The notes under the pieces were generated by a model. That model did no database searches and was not told the origin of the DNA. It saw nothing but the letters and a program-made list of their open reading frames with translations. Made by a program: the position numbers and the translations under genes. From Paracoccus binzhouensis (GTDB lineage Bacteria > Pseudomonadota > Alphaproteobacteria > Rhodobacterales > Rhodobacteraceae), in NCBI RefSeq assembly GCF_016446475.1, contig NZ_JAEHFP010000023.1, positions 1-41,750 on the forward strand: a DNA stretch of 41,750 bases, written 5' to 3'. Positions within the stretch are counted from its first letter, which is position 1. Each line of letters opens with the position of its first letter. This document shows, in pieces, positions 33,646 to 41,660 of this stretch.

Positions 33646-33747
33646 ATTTGCGCGGGCATGGTCCAGGCGTCAGGAATTCGTCACAAAGGCAGGGGTTCTG
33701 TTCCAACCGGCGGCACTGATTCGCCGCGCATCGGGGGCTGTCGCGCC

Positions 33748-34176
33748 ATGATCCTGCACGCATCCTGCATCGCCCATCGGGGCAGGGGGCTTCTCATCCT
33801 GGGCGCCTCGGGTGCGGGCAAATCGACGCTTGCCCTTGAAATGATGGCCTTCGGCGCGGCGCTGGTGGCGGATGACCGTACGCTGCTGCGGGCAGAGGGC
33901 GGGCGGCTGGTCGCCGATTCGCCCGATTCGCTGCGCGGGTTGATCGAGGCGCGCGGCCTGGGAATCCTGCGTGCCCGCGCCCATGGTCCGGTCGAGCTGG
34001 CCCTGGCGGTGGACCTGGACCGGCCCGAGCCCGAGCGCCTGCCGCCACCGCGCCGGCTTGACCTTTTGGACAGGGCTTTGCCCCTTGTCCTCGGCGCCGG
34101 CCGTGTTCATCTTGCACCGGCACTGTTGCAATATCTCGACGCCGGACGGGCGGACACGGATGGGCAGGAGAAGTGA
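33748..34176 (+). CDS. hprK: HPr kinase/phosphorylase, short alphaproteobacterial form
   Basis: This 142-residue protein consists only of the C-terminal kinase domain of HprK: MILHASCIAHRGRGLLILGASGAGKS with Walker A at residues 19-26, then LVADDRTLLR and ARGLGILRARAHG. The roughly 130-residue N-terminal domain of firmicute HprK is missing, which is normal in alphaproteobacteria. It phosphorylates HPr on its regulatory serine. I chose the ATG at 33748 because the kinase domain starts there; an in-frame ATG at 33658 would add 30 unrelated residues. It heads hprK-rapZ-EIIA-HPr. The chvI/chvG two-component genes that often precede it in relatives are not here. Confidence 0.9.
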   Translation: MILHASCIAHRGRGLLILGASGAGKSTLALEMMAFGAALVADDRTLLRAEGGRLVADSPDSLRGLIEARGLGILRARAHGPVELALAVDLDRPEPERLPPPRRLDLLDRALPLVLGAGRVHLAPALLQYLDAGRADTDGQEK

Positions 34177-34182
34177 GCCGAG

Positions 34183-35166
34183 ATGTCTGAGGCGGGCAGC
34201 CCCATGCACAGCCAGCAGGATCCGACCCGCAAGGGTGGCGCCGAGGAGCCGGCGCAGCGCCTGGTGCTGGTCACCGGCCCTTCCGGGGCGGGGCGCTCGA
34301 CGGCGATCAACGTGCTGGAGGATCTGGGCTACGAGGCCATCGACAACCTGCCGCTGTCGCTGATTCCGCGGCTCTTGGACGGGCCGCCGCGGCCGGTGCC
34401 GCTGGCGCTGGGGCTGGACGTGCGCAACCGCGATTTCTCGGTCGCGAACCTGATCGAGCTGATCGACAGGCTGACCCGGCTGCCGGAATATGCGCCGGAG
34501 GTGCTGTTTCTGGACTGCACGACCGAGCAGCTTTTGCGACGCTTCAATGAAACCCGCCGCCGCCACCCGCTGCGGGGTGAGGCCTCGCCCCTGGACGCGA
34601 TCCGGGCCGAGCGCGACCTGCTGGCGCCGATCCGGGCGCGGGCCGACGTGCTGGTCGATACCTCGGAGCTGTCGCCGCACGACCTGAAGGCGGAACTGGC
34701 GCGCTGGTTCGACACCGAGACGGGGCGGCGGCTGGCGGTCTCGGTACAGTCCTTTTCCTACAAGCGCGGGGTGCCGCGCGGCGTGGACATGATGTTTGAC
34801 TGCCGCTTCCTGGCCAACCCGCATTGGGAGCCGGCGCTGCGGCCGCTGGACGGCCGCGACCCGGCGGTTCAGGATCATGTGATCGCCGATCCGCGCTTCG
34901 ACGAGTTCTTCCGCAGGGTGCGGGATCTTGTGCTTTTCGCCCTGCCTGCCCATCTGGAAGAGGGAAAGGCCCATCTGGCGATCGGCTTCGGTTGCACCGG
35001 AGGGCAACACCGTTCTGTCACAATGGCGGAAAAAATGGCGGATGCGCTTGCGAAAGCAGGCTGGCAAGTGTCAACTAGACATCGGGAACTTGAACGCCGT
35101 CAAAAGGCGCCGGCACCTGGGGATGATGGCCAGCACGGCCTCTCGCACGGCCGGGCGCCAGGGTAA
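34183..35166 (+). CDS. rapZ: RNase adapter protein RapZ
   Basis: This 327-residue P-loop protein belongs to the RapZ/YvcJ family. In Escherichia coli RapZ targets an sRNA to RNase E for control of glucosamine-6-phosphate synthesis; its role in alphaproteobacteria is less clear. Walker A is GPSGAGRST at residues 32-40, with arginine where most P-loops have lysine, as in related species. [47 protein letters not shown] and [19 protein letters not shown] are family blocks. The start could be 34183 or the ATG at 34204, which follows GAGGCGGGC. It lies between hprK and the EIIA gene, in the conserved order. Confidence 0.93.
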   Translation: MSEAGSPMHSQQDPTRKGGAEEPAQRLVLVTGPSGAGRSTAINVLEDLGYEAIDNLPLSLIPRLLDGPPRPVPLALGLDVRNRDFSVANLIELIDRLTRLPEYAPEVLFLDCTTEQLLRRFNETRRRHPLRGEASPLDAIRAERDLLAPIRARADVLVDTSELSPHDLKAELARWFDTETGRRLAVSVQSFSYKRGVPRGVDMMFDCRFLANPHWEPALRPLDGRDPAVQDHVIADPRFDEFFRRVRDLVLFALPAHLEEGKAHLAIGFGCTGGQHRSVTMAEKMADALAKAGWQVSTRHRELERRQKAPAPGDDGQHGLSHGRAPG

Positions 35167-35190
35167 GCGGCTGATGCGTGGTGGAGCGAA

Positions 35191-35616
35191 TTGATCGGGA
35201 TTGTCATCGTGGCGCATGGCGGCCTGGCGAGGGAATATCTCTCGGCGGTTGAGCATGTGGTGGGACCGCAAACCGGCATCAAGGCCGTGACGATCGAGGA
35301 AAACCATGATCGGAGCCAGAAGCAGGCCGAAATCTGCGCGGCCGCCGATTCGGTTGATTCGGGCGACGGCGTGGTGGTGGTGACGGACCTGTTCGGCGGC
35401 TCGCCCTCGAACCTGTCGCTGATGGCCTGCGCCATGCGCAACCGCTCGATTCTTTACGGCGCGAACCTGCCCATGCTGGTGAAGCTGGCGAAATCGCGCA
35501 AATTGCCGGTCGCGGATGCCGTTTCTCTGGCCAAGGATGCGGGACGCAAGTACATCAACAGCTACGACGTTCTGCCTGCCGATGTGCTTCCCATCCCGAA
35601 TCGTGCCGCCTCATGA
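35191..35616 (+). CDS. PTS mannose-family EIIA component (regulatory)
   Basis: This 141-residue EIIA of the mannose family is phosphorylated by HPr, probably on His9 in GIVIVAHGGLA. Further blocks are VVVVTDLFGGSPSNLSLMA and ANLPMLVKL. There is no membrane EIIC or EIID gene nearby, so it is a regulatory EIIA rather than part of sugar uptake. The start is a TTG at 35191: it follows GTGGAG at a good spacing, and it places the histidine at the usual position; no ATG does. It overlaps the HPr gene by ATGA. Confidence 0.9.
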   Translation: MIGIVIVAHGGLAREYLSAVEHVVGPQTGIKAVTIEENHDRSQKQAEICAAADSVDSGDGVVVVTDLFGGSPSNLSLMACAMRNRSILYGANLPMLVKLAKSRKLPVADAVSLAKDAGRKYINSYDVLPADVLPIPNRAAS

Positions 35617-35903
35617 ATGACATGACCAACGGGGCCGTCACCCGCGAACTGGCGATCATCAACGAAAAGGGCCTGCACGCGCGGGCCAGCGCGAAATTCG
35701 TCGAGACGGTCGAGCGTTTCGATGCCCAGGCCATCGTGGAAAAGGACGGGATCAGCGTCTCGGGCGATTCGATCATGGGCCTGTTGATGTTGACCGCGCC
35801 GCGCGGCAGCTCGATCCGCGTCACCACGCGCGGCGCGCAGGCCCGCGAGCTGGCCGATGCGCTGAGCGCGCTTGTCGAGGACTATTTCGGCGAAGGCATG
35901 TAA
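35613..35903 (+). CDS. ptsH: Phosphocarrier protein HPr
   Basis: This 96-residue protein carries phosphate between enzyme I and EIIA. The phospho-histidine is H22 in NEKGLHARASAKFV, and the regulatory serine, target of HprK, is S53 in VSGDSIMGLLML. Both regulatory sites are intact, which matches the presence of hprK three genes upstream. An ATG at codon 4 is an alternative start. Enzyme I is not in the window. It ends 9 bases before the tetR gene. Confidence 0.94.
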   Translation: MNDMTNGAVTRELAIINEKGLHARASAKFVETVERFDAQAIVEKDGISVSGDSIMGLLMLTAPRGSSIRVTTRGAQARELADALSALVEDYFGEGM

Positions 35904-35912
35904 GGGCCGGAC

Positions 35913-36524
35913 ATGGCCCGATCCTCCTATCACCATGGCAACCTGCGCCAGGCCCTTGTCGAGGCCACGGTGCGGCTGATCGAGGAAAACGGCCCGCAGG
36001 GCTTTACCCTGGCCGAGGCCGCGCGTCTGGCCGGGGTCAGCGCCGCCGCGCCCTATCGGCATTTCACCGGCCGCGAGGATCTGCTGGAGGAGGTCGCGCG
36101 GCAGGGATTCGAGGAATTCGCCGACCGGTTGGAGGCGGCCTTTGACGAGGGGCGGCCGCGGCCGCTGACCGCCTTCCTGCGCATGGGCCAGGAATATCTG
36201 GGCTTTGCGGCCGAGCGGCGCGGCTTCTACATCGCCATGTTCGAATCCGGCATCTCGATCGCCGGCAATGCCGGGCTGTCGCAGGCCTCGGAACGGGCGC
36301 GCGGCATCCTGGTGCGCGGCGCCGAGGCGCTGTTCGCGCAGCTGCCCGCGGGGCGCCGCCCGCCGCCCGGCATGGTCGCGGACCACATCTGGGCGCTGAG
36401 CCACGGCGTGGTCGAGCTGTTCGGCCGCGGCAAGCCCGGATCGCGCTCGCCCATCTCGCCGGCCGACATGCTGGAAAGCGGCGCGCTGATCTATCTGCGC
36501 GGCCTGGGCGTGATTCCCGACTGA
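35913..36524 (+). CDS. TetR/AcrR-family regulator (WHG-type C-terminal domain)
   Basis: This 203-residue repressor starts SYHHGNLRQALVEATVRLIEENG, the N-terminus typical of the WHG-containing TetR subgroup. The helix-turn-helix is FTLAEAARLAGVSAAAPYRHF, and the ligand domain contains FYIAMFESG and HIWALSHGVVELFG. It is read with the HPr operon (9-base gap), but its likely target is the palindrome at 36602-36620 just downstream, in front of the DUF2852 gene. The ligand is unknown. Confidence 0.9.
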   Translation: MARSSYHHGNLRQALVEATVRLIEENGPQGFTLAEAARLAGVSAAAPYRHFTGREDLLEEVARQGFEEFADRLEAAFDEGRPRPLTAFLRMGQEYLGFAAERRGFYIAMFESGISIAGNAGLSQASERARGILVRGAEALFAQLPAGRRPPPGMVADHIWALSHGVVELFGRGKPGSRSPISPADMLESGALIYLRGLGVIPD

Positions 36525-36568
36525 ATGATCCGGCAGACCTTTCCGGCCGAAAATTTTCACCGCGTCCC

Positions 36569-36620
36569 TTGAACCCGGCCGGCTGCGCTCCATCTATGTA
36601 AATGTGATTAACATTCACAT
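36569..36620 (+). promoter_or_regulatory. Promoter and TetR-type operator of the DUF2852 gene
   Basis: The 19-bp inverted repeat ATGTGATTAACATTCACAT (36602-36620) has 7 of 9 paired positions and is the most regular long palindrome of the region. A TTGAAC at 36569 and TATGTA at 36595 could be the promoter, though the spacing of 20 is long. The operator would then cover the start of transcription, as repressors do. Confidence 0.6.
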
Positions 36621-36635
36621 CGGAAAGGGACCGCA

Positions 36636-37058
36636 ATGAACACTGACATCGCCCCGCGCCCCTCCGCCTTCGACCGGATCGGCGCGGCACTGGCCGGCAT
36701 CCGGGACTGGCTGGACGAACGCGGCAAGGGTGCCTGGATCGCCGCCATGATCCTGGCCTTCATCGCCTGCTGGCCCCTGGGCCTTGCCATCCTGGGTTAC
36801 ATGATCTGGAGCAAACGCATGTTTTCCTGCCGCCACCGCCATCATCACCACGGCCGCCATTATCGCCACGGCTTCGCGGCGCCGACCGGCAACAGCACCT
36901 TCGACGCCTATCGCGAGGAGACGCTGAAGCGGCTCGAGGACGAGCATCGCGAATTCCTCGACTTCCTGCAGAAGCTGCGCGAGGCCAAGGACAAGGCCGA
37001 GTTCGACCAGTTCATGCAAAGCCGCAACCAGCCGCAGCCGCCGGCGCCGCAAGCGTAA
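36636..37058 (+). CDS. DUF2852 family membrane protein with His-rich segment
   Basis: This 140-residue protein has one clear membrane helix (GAWIAAMILAFIACWPLGLAILGYMIW, about residues 32-58). Then come SKRMFSCRHRHHHHGRHYRHGF, with nine histidines and one cysteine in about 20 residues, and a C-terminal amphipathic helix (DAYREETLKRLEDEHREFLDFLQKL) likely to make a coiled coil. The DUF2852 family has no assigned function. The histidine cluster could bind Ni, Zn or Cu, which is a guess. GGAAAGGG precedes the ATG. Its own palindrome and the neighbouring TetR gene suggest inducible expression. Confidence 0.82.
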   Translation: MNTDIAPRPSAFDRIGAALAGIRDWLDERGKGAWIAAMILAFIACWPLGLAILGYMIWSKRMFSCRHRHHHHGRHYRHGFAAPTGNSTFDAYREETLKRLEDEHREFLDFLQKLREAKDKAEFDQFMQSRNQPQPPAPQA

Positions 37059-37084
37059 GCCGCGACGCCAGCGTGATGCGAAAG

Positions 37085-37107
37085 GGGCCGGGGATCACCC
37101 GGCCCTT
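37085..37107. terminator. Bidirectional terminator between the DUF2852 gene and gshA
   Basis: An 8-bp perfect stem, GGGCCGGG with CCCGGCCC, closes a 5-base loop between convergent genes; TT follows on the plus strand and CTTTCG on the minus strand. Confidence 0.75.
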
Positions 37108-37109
37108 GG

Positions 37110-38489
37110 TCAATAGGAATATTCGGCGTAGATGCGGCTCAGGTCGCCCGCCCATTCGCCGTGATACTTCCCCAGCAACTCGTCGGCGGGCACCTTGCCG
37201 GTCTCGACGCTTTCCTTGAGCGCGTTCAGGAAATGCGTCTCGTCCGGGACCAGCCCGCCCGAGCCCGCGCGGGCCCGCGCCTTCAGCCCGGCTTCCGAGA
37301 TCGCCAGCACCTCGCGCGCCAGGTCGCGCATCTTCGTGCCCCCGACTTCGGCATCCAGCGCCAGCAGCCCGGCGCCTTGCCGCCAGGCCTCGCGCGTTTC
37401 GGTATCCCAGCCCTTGACCAGATCCCAGGCCGCATCCAGTGCCGTCTGGTCGTAAAGCAGCCCGACCCACAGCGCCGGCAGGGCGCAAAGCCGCCGCCAT
37501 GGTCCGCCATCGGCGCCGCGCATCTCGATGAACTTCTTGACCCGCGCCTCGGGGAAGACCGTGGTCAGGTGGTCGGCCCAGTCCGAGAGCGTCGGGATCT
37601 CGCCCGGCAGCGCCGGCAGCTTGCCCTTCAGGAAATCGCGGAAGCTCTGCCCCAGCGCGTCGATATACTTGCCGTCGCGATAGACGAAATACATCGGCAC
37701 ATCGAGGACGTAATCGACCCAGGCCTCGTAGCCGAAGCCGTCCTCGAAGGCGAAGGGCAGCAGGCCGGTGCGCGCCGCGTCGAGATTCTGCCAGATATGC
37801 GCTCGCCAGCTTTTCCAGCCGTTGGGCTTGCCGTCGAGGAAGGGCGAATTGGCGAACAGCGCATTCGCCACCGGCTGCAGGGCCAGCGCCACGCGCAGCT
37901 TCTGCACCATGTCGGCTTCCGAGGCGAAGTCCAGGTTCACCTGCACGGTGCAGGTGCGATACATCATCTGCGTGCCCAGCGTGCCGACCCGGCCCATGTA
38001 ATCGGTCATCAGCCTGTAGCGCCCCTTGGGCATCATCGGCATCTGCTCCTGCGTCCAGACCGGCGCGGCGCCCAGGCCGATGAAGCCGGCGCCCAGCTCG
38101 TCGGCGACGGTCTTGACCTCGGCCAGGTGGCTGTTCACCTCGTCGCAGGTCTGGTGGATGGTCTCCAGCGGCGCGCCCGAGAGTTCCAGTTGCCCGCCCG
38201 GCTCCAGGCTGACATTGGCGCCGTCGCGCTCCAGCCCGATGAGATGGCCGGCCTCCAGCACCGGGGTCCAGCCGAAGCGGGTCTGCAGCCCTTCCAGCAT
38301 GGCCTTGACCGAGGGCTGGCCGGGCGCGGCCTCGTAGGGCAGGGGCATCAGGTCGGCGTGGCGATAGCCGAATTTCTCGTGCTCGGTGCCGATCCGCCAG
38401 GCGTCGCGCGGCTTCTCGCCCGCGGCGAGATATTCGGCCAGCTGTTCGGGACGTTCGATCGGGCCGCCGCCCTGTTGGGGAATGGACAT
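37110..38489 (-). CDS. gshA: Glutamate--cysteine ligase (plant-type)
   Basis: This 459-residue enzyme makes gamma-glutamylcysteine, the first step of glutathione synthesis. It is of the plant/alphaproteobacterial class: WRIGTEHEKFGYR, LIGLERDGANVSLEPGGQLELSG, GFIGLGAAPVW, MMYRTCTVQVNLDF, PMYFVYRDGKYIDA, FIEMRGADGGPWRRLCALPALWVGLLYD and the C-terminal YAEYSY. AAAGG precedes the ATG at 38489; the frame extends 13 codons upstream without family sequence. Glutathione made here would serve the GST of the beta-oxidation cluster. Upstream, 49 bases away, is a small membrane protein gene in the same direction. Confidence 0.95.
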   Translation of the reverse strand: MSIPQQGGGPIERPEQLAEYLAAGEKPRDAWRIGTEHEKFGYRHADLMPLPYEAAPGQPSVKAMLEGLQTRFGWTPVLEAGHLIGLERDGANVSLEPGGQLELSGAPLETIHQTCDEVNSHLAEVKTVADELGAGFIGLGAAPVWTQEQMPMMPKGRYRLMTDYMGRVGTLGTQMMYRTCTVQVNLDFASEADMVQKLRVALALQPVANALFANSPFLDGKPNGWKSWRAHIWQNLDAARTGLLPFAFEDGFGYEAWVDYVLDVPMYFVYRDGKYIDALGQSFRDFLKGKLPALPGEIPTLSDWADHLTTVFPEARVKKFIEMRGADGGPWRRLCALPALWVGLLYDQTALDAAWDLVKGWDTETREAWRQGAGLLALDAEVGGTKMRDLAREVLAISEAGLKARARAGSGGLVPDETHFLNALKESVETGKVPADELLGKYHGEWAGDLSRIYAEYSY

Positions 38490-38538
38490 CGGTGGCCTTT
38501 CGTTTGCCTTGCGTGCCACAGGTGGCAAGCGCGGCGCG

Positions 38539-39054
38539 TCAAGTCAAGCGGGCGCGCGCCGGCCTCGTCCAAACGGTCTGGATCGTCGGCGCCGCCTCGG
38601 CCAGCGCCGCGGCGAGGCGGCCCATCTCGATCCCCGGCAGGGTGGCGAAGGCGCCGGCCAGATGCTCGGCCCCCGCCGCATCGACCGGGATCAGCAGCGC
38701 CTGGCCGTCGGCGCTTTTCAGCCGCCAGTGCCGGCGGCCGTTCAGCCGCATCAGCCGGATCTCGGCCAGCTCGCGCAGCGCGATCTCGCCGCCCAGAAGC
38801 CGGCCGGGCGACAGGTAGCGGATCGCGCCCTCGTCCAGCTCGACCATGCCGGGGCCGAGCGTATCATGGCGGAAGCGCATCCGCCGCCGCGCGTCCAGCG
38901 CCCAGAGCGCCGAGGCCGCGGCAATCGCCGCGCCGATGGGCCAGAGGATCCAGCCGCCCAGCGAGAACACCCACAGCCCGAACCCGGTCGCGGCCAGCGC
39001 TGCGCCGGTTTCGGCCCAGGGGCGCAGCTTCGCGGCCAGCTCGGGGCGGATCAT
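38539..39054 (-). CDS. Uncharacterised membrane protein, PH-like C-terminal half
   Basis: I do not recognise a named family. The protein has 171 residues, with two close membrane segments near the N-terminus (GAALAATGFGLWVFSLGGWILWPIGAAIAAASALW) and a soluble beta-rich part. That part reads MRFRHDTLGPGMVELDEGAIRYLSPG, ELAEIRLMRLNGRRHWRLKSADGQALLIPVDAAG and then a final helix. This pattern resembles PH-like domains of bacterial membrane proteins (bPH2), but that is inference. The ATG at 39054 overlaps the GNAT gene stop by ATGA, and gshA follows 49 bases after its end. Confidence 0.75.
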   Translation of the reverse strand: MIRPELAAKLRPWAETGAALAATGFGLWVFSLGGWILWPIGAAIAAASALWALDARRRMRFRHDTLGPGMVELDEGAIRYLSPGRLLGGEIALRELAEIRLMRLNGRRHWRLKSADGQALLIPVDAAGAEHLAGAFATLPGIEMGRLAAALAEAAPTIQTVWTRPARARLT

Positions 39055-39470
39055 CAAAGCTCCAGCATCATGTCGCGATGCGGGATGCCGGCATCGTCAT
39101 ATTCGGGGCCGTAGGCGGCAAAGCCCAGCTTCTCGTAAAAGCCGATGGCATGGGTCTGGGCGCCCAGCCTGGCGCGGGTGACGCCGGGCAGGGCGCGCAG
39201 CTCGTCCAGCGCCGCGCGGATCAGCGCCGCGCCCGCGCCGGTGCCGCGCGCCGATTTCAGCACCGCGACGCGGCCGATCTTGCCGGTCGCGCCCTCGACC
39301 AGGATGCGGGCGGTGCCCACCGCCGCGCCGCTTGCGTCGCGGGCCAGCAGGTGGATGGCCGCGCCGTCGCGGCCGTCCCATTCCTCGGCCTCGGGGACGT
39401 TCTGCTCGACGATGAAGACCTCGCGGCGGATGGCGCGGCAGGTGTCGAGGTCGGTGGTCTTCTCGATCAT
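39054..39470 (-). CDS. GNAT-family N-acetyltransferase
   Basis: This 138-residue acetyltransferase has the GNAT core: [19 protein letters not shown] (an ElaA-like N-terminus), [33 protein letters not shown] with the acetyl-CoA-binding RGTGAG, and [30 protein letters not shown]. It moves an acetyl group to an amine of unknown identity. The stop of dapE upstream overlaps its start by ATGA, and its own stop overlaps the membrane protein gene. Confidence 0.9.
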   Translation of the reverse strand: MIEKTTDLDTCRAIRREVFIVEQNVPEAEEWDGRDGAAIHLLARDASGAAVGTARILVEGATGKIGRVAVLKSARGTGAGAALIRAALDELRALPGVTRARLGAQTHAIGFYEKLGFAAYGPEYDDAGIPHRDMMLEL

Positions 39471-40615
39471 GCGAAGTAACGCTCCAGGATGCGGCGATAG
39501 ATGCGGGCAAGCTGGCGCACCTGATCGGCCGGCACGCGCTCGTCCACCTGATGCATGAAATGCCCGACCAGCCCGAATTCAAGCACCGGGCAGTGATCCT
39601 TGACGAAACGCGCATCCGAGGTGCCGCCCGAGGTCGACAGCACCGGATCGAGGCCGGTTTCCTCGCGCACCACGCCGGCGACCAGATCGACGAAGGGGCC
39701 GGGTGCGGTCAGGAAGCTTTCGCCCGACACCTCGGTCGAGATGGCGAAATCCACCCTGGTCTCGGCCGAGATCGCCGCCGCGCGGGCGCGGATCATCCGG
39801 TCGAGGCTTTCGGAAGTATGCGCGTCGTTGAAACGGATGTTGATCGTGGCCGATACCCGTTCCGGGATCACGTTCGAGGCCGGGTTGCCGCAATCCACCG
39901 TCGTCACCTGCAGGCCCGAGGGGTCGAAATGCGCGGTCCCCTCGTCCAGCGGCGTCTCGGTCAGCCCGTTCAGCAGCCGCACCAGCGCATGGAGCGGATT
40001 GCGGGCGCGATGCGGATAGGCGGCGTGGCCTTGCAGCCCATGCGCCTCGATCCGCAGGGTCATCGAACCGCGGCGGCCGATCTTGATCATCTCGCCCATG
40101 CGGTCGGGATTCGAGGGCTCGCCGACGATGCAGACATCCATCCGCTCGCCTCGGGCCGCCATCCAGTCCAGCAGCGCGCGGGTGCCGTGCTTGCCGGGCC
40201 CCTCCTCGTCGCCGGTGATGGTCAGAATCACGGCGCCGTCTGGCGGTGTCTCGGTCACGAAGCCGATGGCGGCGGCGACGAAGGCGGCGACGCCGGATTT
40301 CATGTCGGTGGCGCCGCGGCCCCAGATCCAGCCGTCCTGCTCGTGCCCGGAAAAGGGTGGATGCGTCCAGCTGGCCGGATCGCCGGGCGGCACCACGTCG
40401 GTATGGCCATTGAAGCCGAAGGTCCGCGCGCCCTTCGCCCCCCAGCGCGCGAACAGGTTCGGCACCCCCTCGCGGTCGACGCGGTGGCATTCGAAGCCCG
40501 CCGCGCCCAGCACCTCTGCCAGCAGTTGCAAGGCGCCGCCCTCCTCGGGCGTGACCGAGGCGCAGCGGATCAGCCTTGCGGTCAGCTGGGCGGGATCGGG
40601 AACGGGTTGCGTCAT
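39467..40615 (-). CDS. dapE: Succinyl-diaminopimelate desuccinylase
   Basis: This 382-residue M20-family metal enzyme removes succinate from N-succinyl-diaminopimelate on the way to lysine and peptidoglycan precursors. The metal site is marked by [28 protein letters not shown] and [14 protein letters not shown] (catalytic and ligand glutamates). [22 protein letters not shown] and [20 protein letters not shown] are DapE-specific. It starts at the ATG at 40615. A TauE/SafE permease gene lies 27 bases upstream in the same direction. Confidence 0.95.
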   Translation of the reverse strand: MTQPVPDPAQLTARLIRCASVTPEEGGALQLLAEVLGAAGFECHRVDREGVPNLFARWGAKGARTFGFNGHTDVVPPGDPASWTHPPFSGHEQDGWIWGRGATDMKSGVAAFVAAAIGFVTETPPDGAVILTITGDEEGPGKHGTRALLDWMAARGERMDVCIVGEPSNPDRMGEMIKIGRRGSMTLRIEAHGLQGHAAYPHRARNPLHALVRLLNGLTETPLDEGTAHFDPSGLQVTTVDCGNPASNVIPERVSATINIRFNDAHTSESLDRMIRARAAAISAETRVDFAISTEVSGESFLTAPGPFVDLVAGVVREETGLDPVLSTSGGTSDARFVKDHCPVLEFGLVGHFMHQVDERVPADQVRQLARIYRRILERYFA

Positions 40616-40642
40616 GGGCGGGCCTTTCGCTTTTGGCCCTGA

Positions 40643-41422
40643 TTACACCGAGGGCCCCGCAAGCTCCAGCGCGCGGCGCAGCAGGTTGGCGCCGGTCAGC
40701 GCCAGCAGGATCAGCGTCCAGCGCCGGAACCGTGCCGCGTCCAGCCGGTCATGCGCCAGATGGCCCAGCCCCATGCCGACCAGCGCCGGGATGACCAGGA
40801 TCGCGGAAAGCGGCAGGGTCTGGGCGTTCAGCAGCCCCGATTGCAGATGCGAGACGGTCAGCACCGCCGCGCCCAGGAAGAACACCACCCCCTGCACCCG
40901 CATCTGTTCCTGCTTGGGCGCGTGCAGCGACAGCAGCAGCACCAGAAGCGGCGGCCCCCAGATGCCCGAGATGCCGCCGATCAGCCCGCCGATGACCCCG
41001 GTCGCGATCTCCATGCGGCGGCGGTGATGCACCGGCAGGACCAGGCTGCGGCCCAGGATCTGCCACAGCGCGAAACCCGAGATCGGCAGGCCGATGATGG
41101 CATACATCAGCCATTGCGGCACCCGCGGGGCGAAGAAGGCGCTGACCGGGATGAACAGCATCACCATGCCGATATGCCAGCGATAGGCCCAGCTTGCCTG
41201 CCAGGCCGGCCGCCAGCCGCCGCGCAGCGCCTGGCGGATATTGGTGACCAGCACCGGCAGGATCACCGCCGCCACCGCCTGTTGCGCGGTCAGGAAGGAC
41301 CCCAGCGCCGCCAGCATGATCATCGGCATGGCGAATCCGATGGCGCCCTTCACGAAGCCGGAAAACAGCGTGATCGCGATGGCGGTCCAGAAATGGAAGG
41401 AGTCGAGGCCGACGCAGCACAT
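40643..41422 (-). CDS. TauE/SafE-family (TSUP) membrane permease
   Basis: This 259-residue inner-membrane protein has about eight hydrophobic segments. The TSUP signatures are FSGFVKGAIGFAMPMIMLAAL near the N-terminus and GGLIGGISGIWGPPLLVLLLSL in the middle. The family exports sulfite, sulfoacetate or other organosulfur anions; the substrate here is unknown. The ATG at 41422 has no good ribosome-binding site, so a downstream start is possible. It precedes dapE by 27 bases, probably as the first gene of that operon. Confidence 0.88.
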   Translation of the reverse strand: MCCVGLDSFHFWTAIAITLFSGFVKGAIGFAMPMIMLAALGSFLTAQQAVAAVILPVLVTNIRQALRGGWRPAWQASWAYRWHIGMVMLFIPVSAFFAPRVPQWLMYAIIGLPISGFALWQILGRSLVLPVHHRRRMEIATGVIGGLIGGISGIWGPPLLVLLLSLHAPKQEQMRVQGVVFFLGAAVLTVSHLQSGLLNAQTLPLSAILVIPALVGMGLGHLAHDRLDAARFRRWTLILLALTGANLLRRALELAGPSV

Positions 41423-41512
41423 GGTCCGGGAATGTCAGGAGATGGATGGTGCTGCGAGAGAGGATTGAAATTTCATTTATCAGCCGAAAATCAATATCTT
41501 ACATGGGTTGCC

Positions 41513-41548
41513 GGCACCGATTCTGGCACCAGTTCTGGCACCGAACTG
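41513..41548. repeat. Three tandem 12-bp repeats
   Basis: Units GGCACCGATTCT, GGCACCAGTTCT and GGCACCGAACTG follow one another. The purpose is unknown; repeats of this kind are seen as arm sites of integrases or at ends of mobile DNA. Confidence 0.7.
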
Positions 41549-41603
41549 ACGTTGCGTCATGCGGTCCGGGAAGGCAAGCGCGACCTCGCGTCAAGGCATG
41601 AGA

Positions 41604-41632
41604 AAGCCCCGGTCGCGGGTGTGCCGGGGCTT
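41604..41632. terminator. Hairpin next to the IS5 element
   Basis: AAGCCCCGG pairs with CCGGGGCTT around an 11-base loop. On the minus strand the stem is followed by TCTC (with TTT at the stem end), so it may be the terminator of a minus-strand gene now displaced by the IS5 insertion. Confidence 0.5.
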
Positions 41633-41660
41633 AAATCAACCTGCCGGAAGGATTAGCTAG

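Larger units (their letters stand above)
41423..41660. other. Non-coding stretch between the permease and the IS5 element
   Basis: These 238 bases hold no supported gene. They contain an AT-rich part (41466-41505), three tandem 12-bp units (41513-41548) and a 9-bp hairpin (41604-41632). The composition is lower in GC than the window. It ends with CTAG at 41657-41660, a likely IS5 target duplication. Confidence 0.6.

Noticed and set aside
33658..33747. Longer HprK start at 33658
   Set aside because: The added 30 residues have no similarity to HprK, and the kinase domain of alphaproteobacterial HprK begins at the ATG at 33748.
41500..41550. tRNA 3' end (GGCACCA) as an attachment site
   Set aside because: No T-loop (GGTTCRA) or anticodon arm is found on either strand; only the 12-bp tandem units are present.
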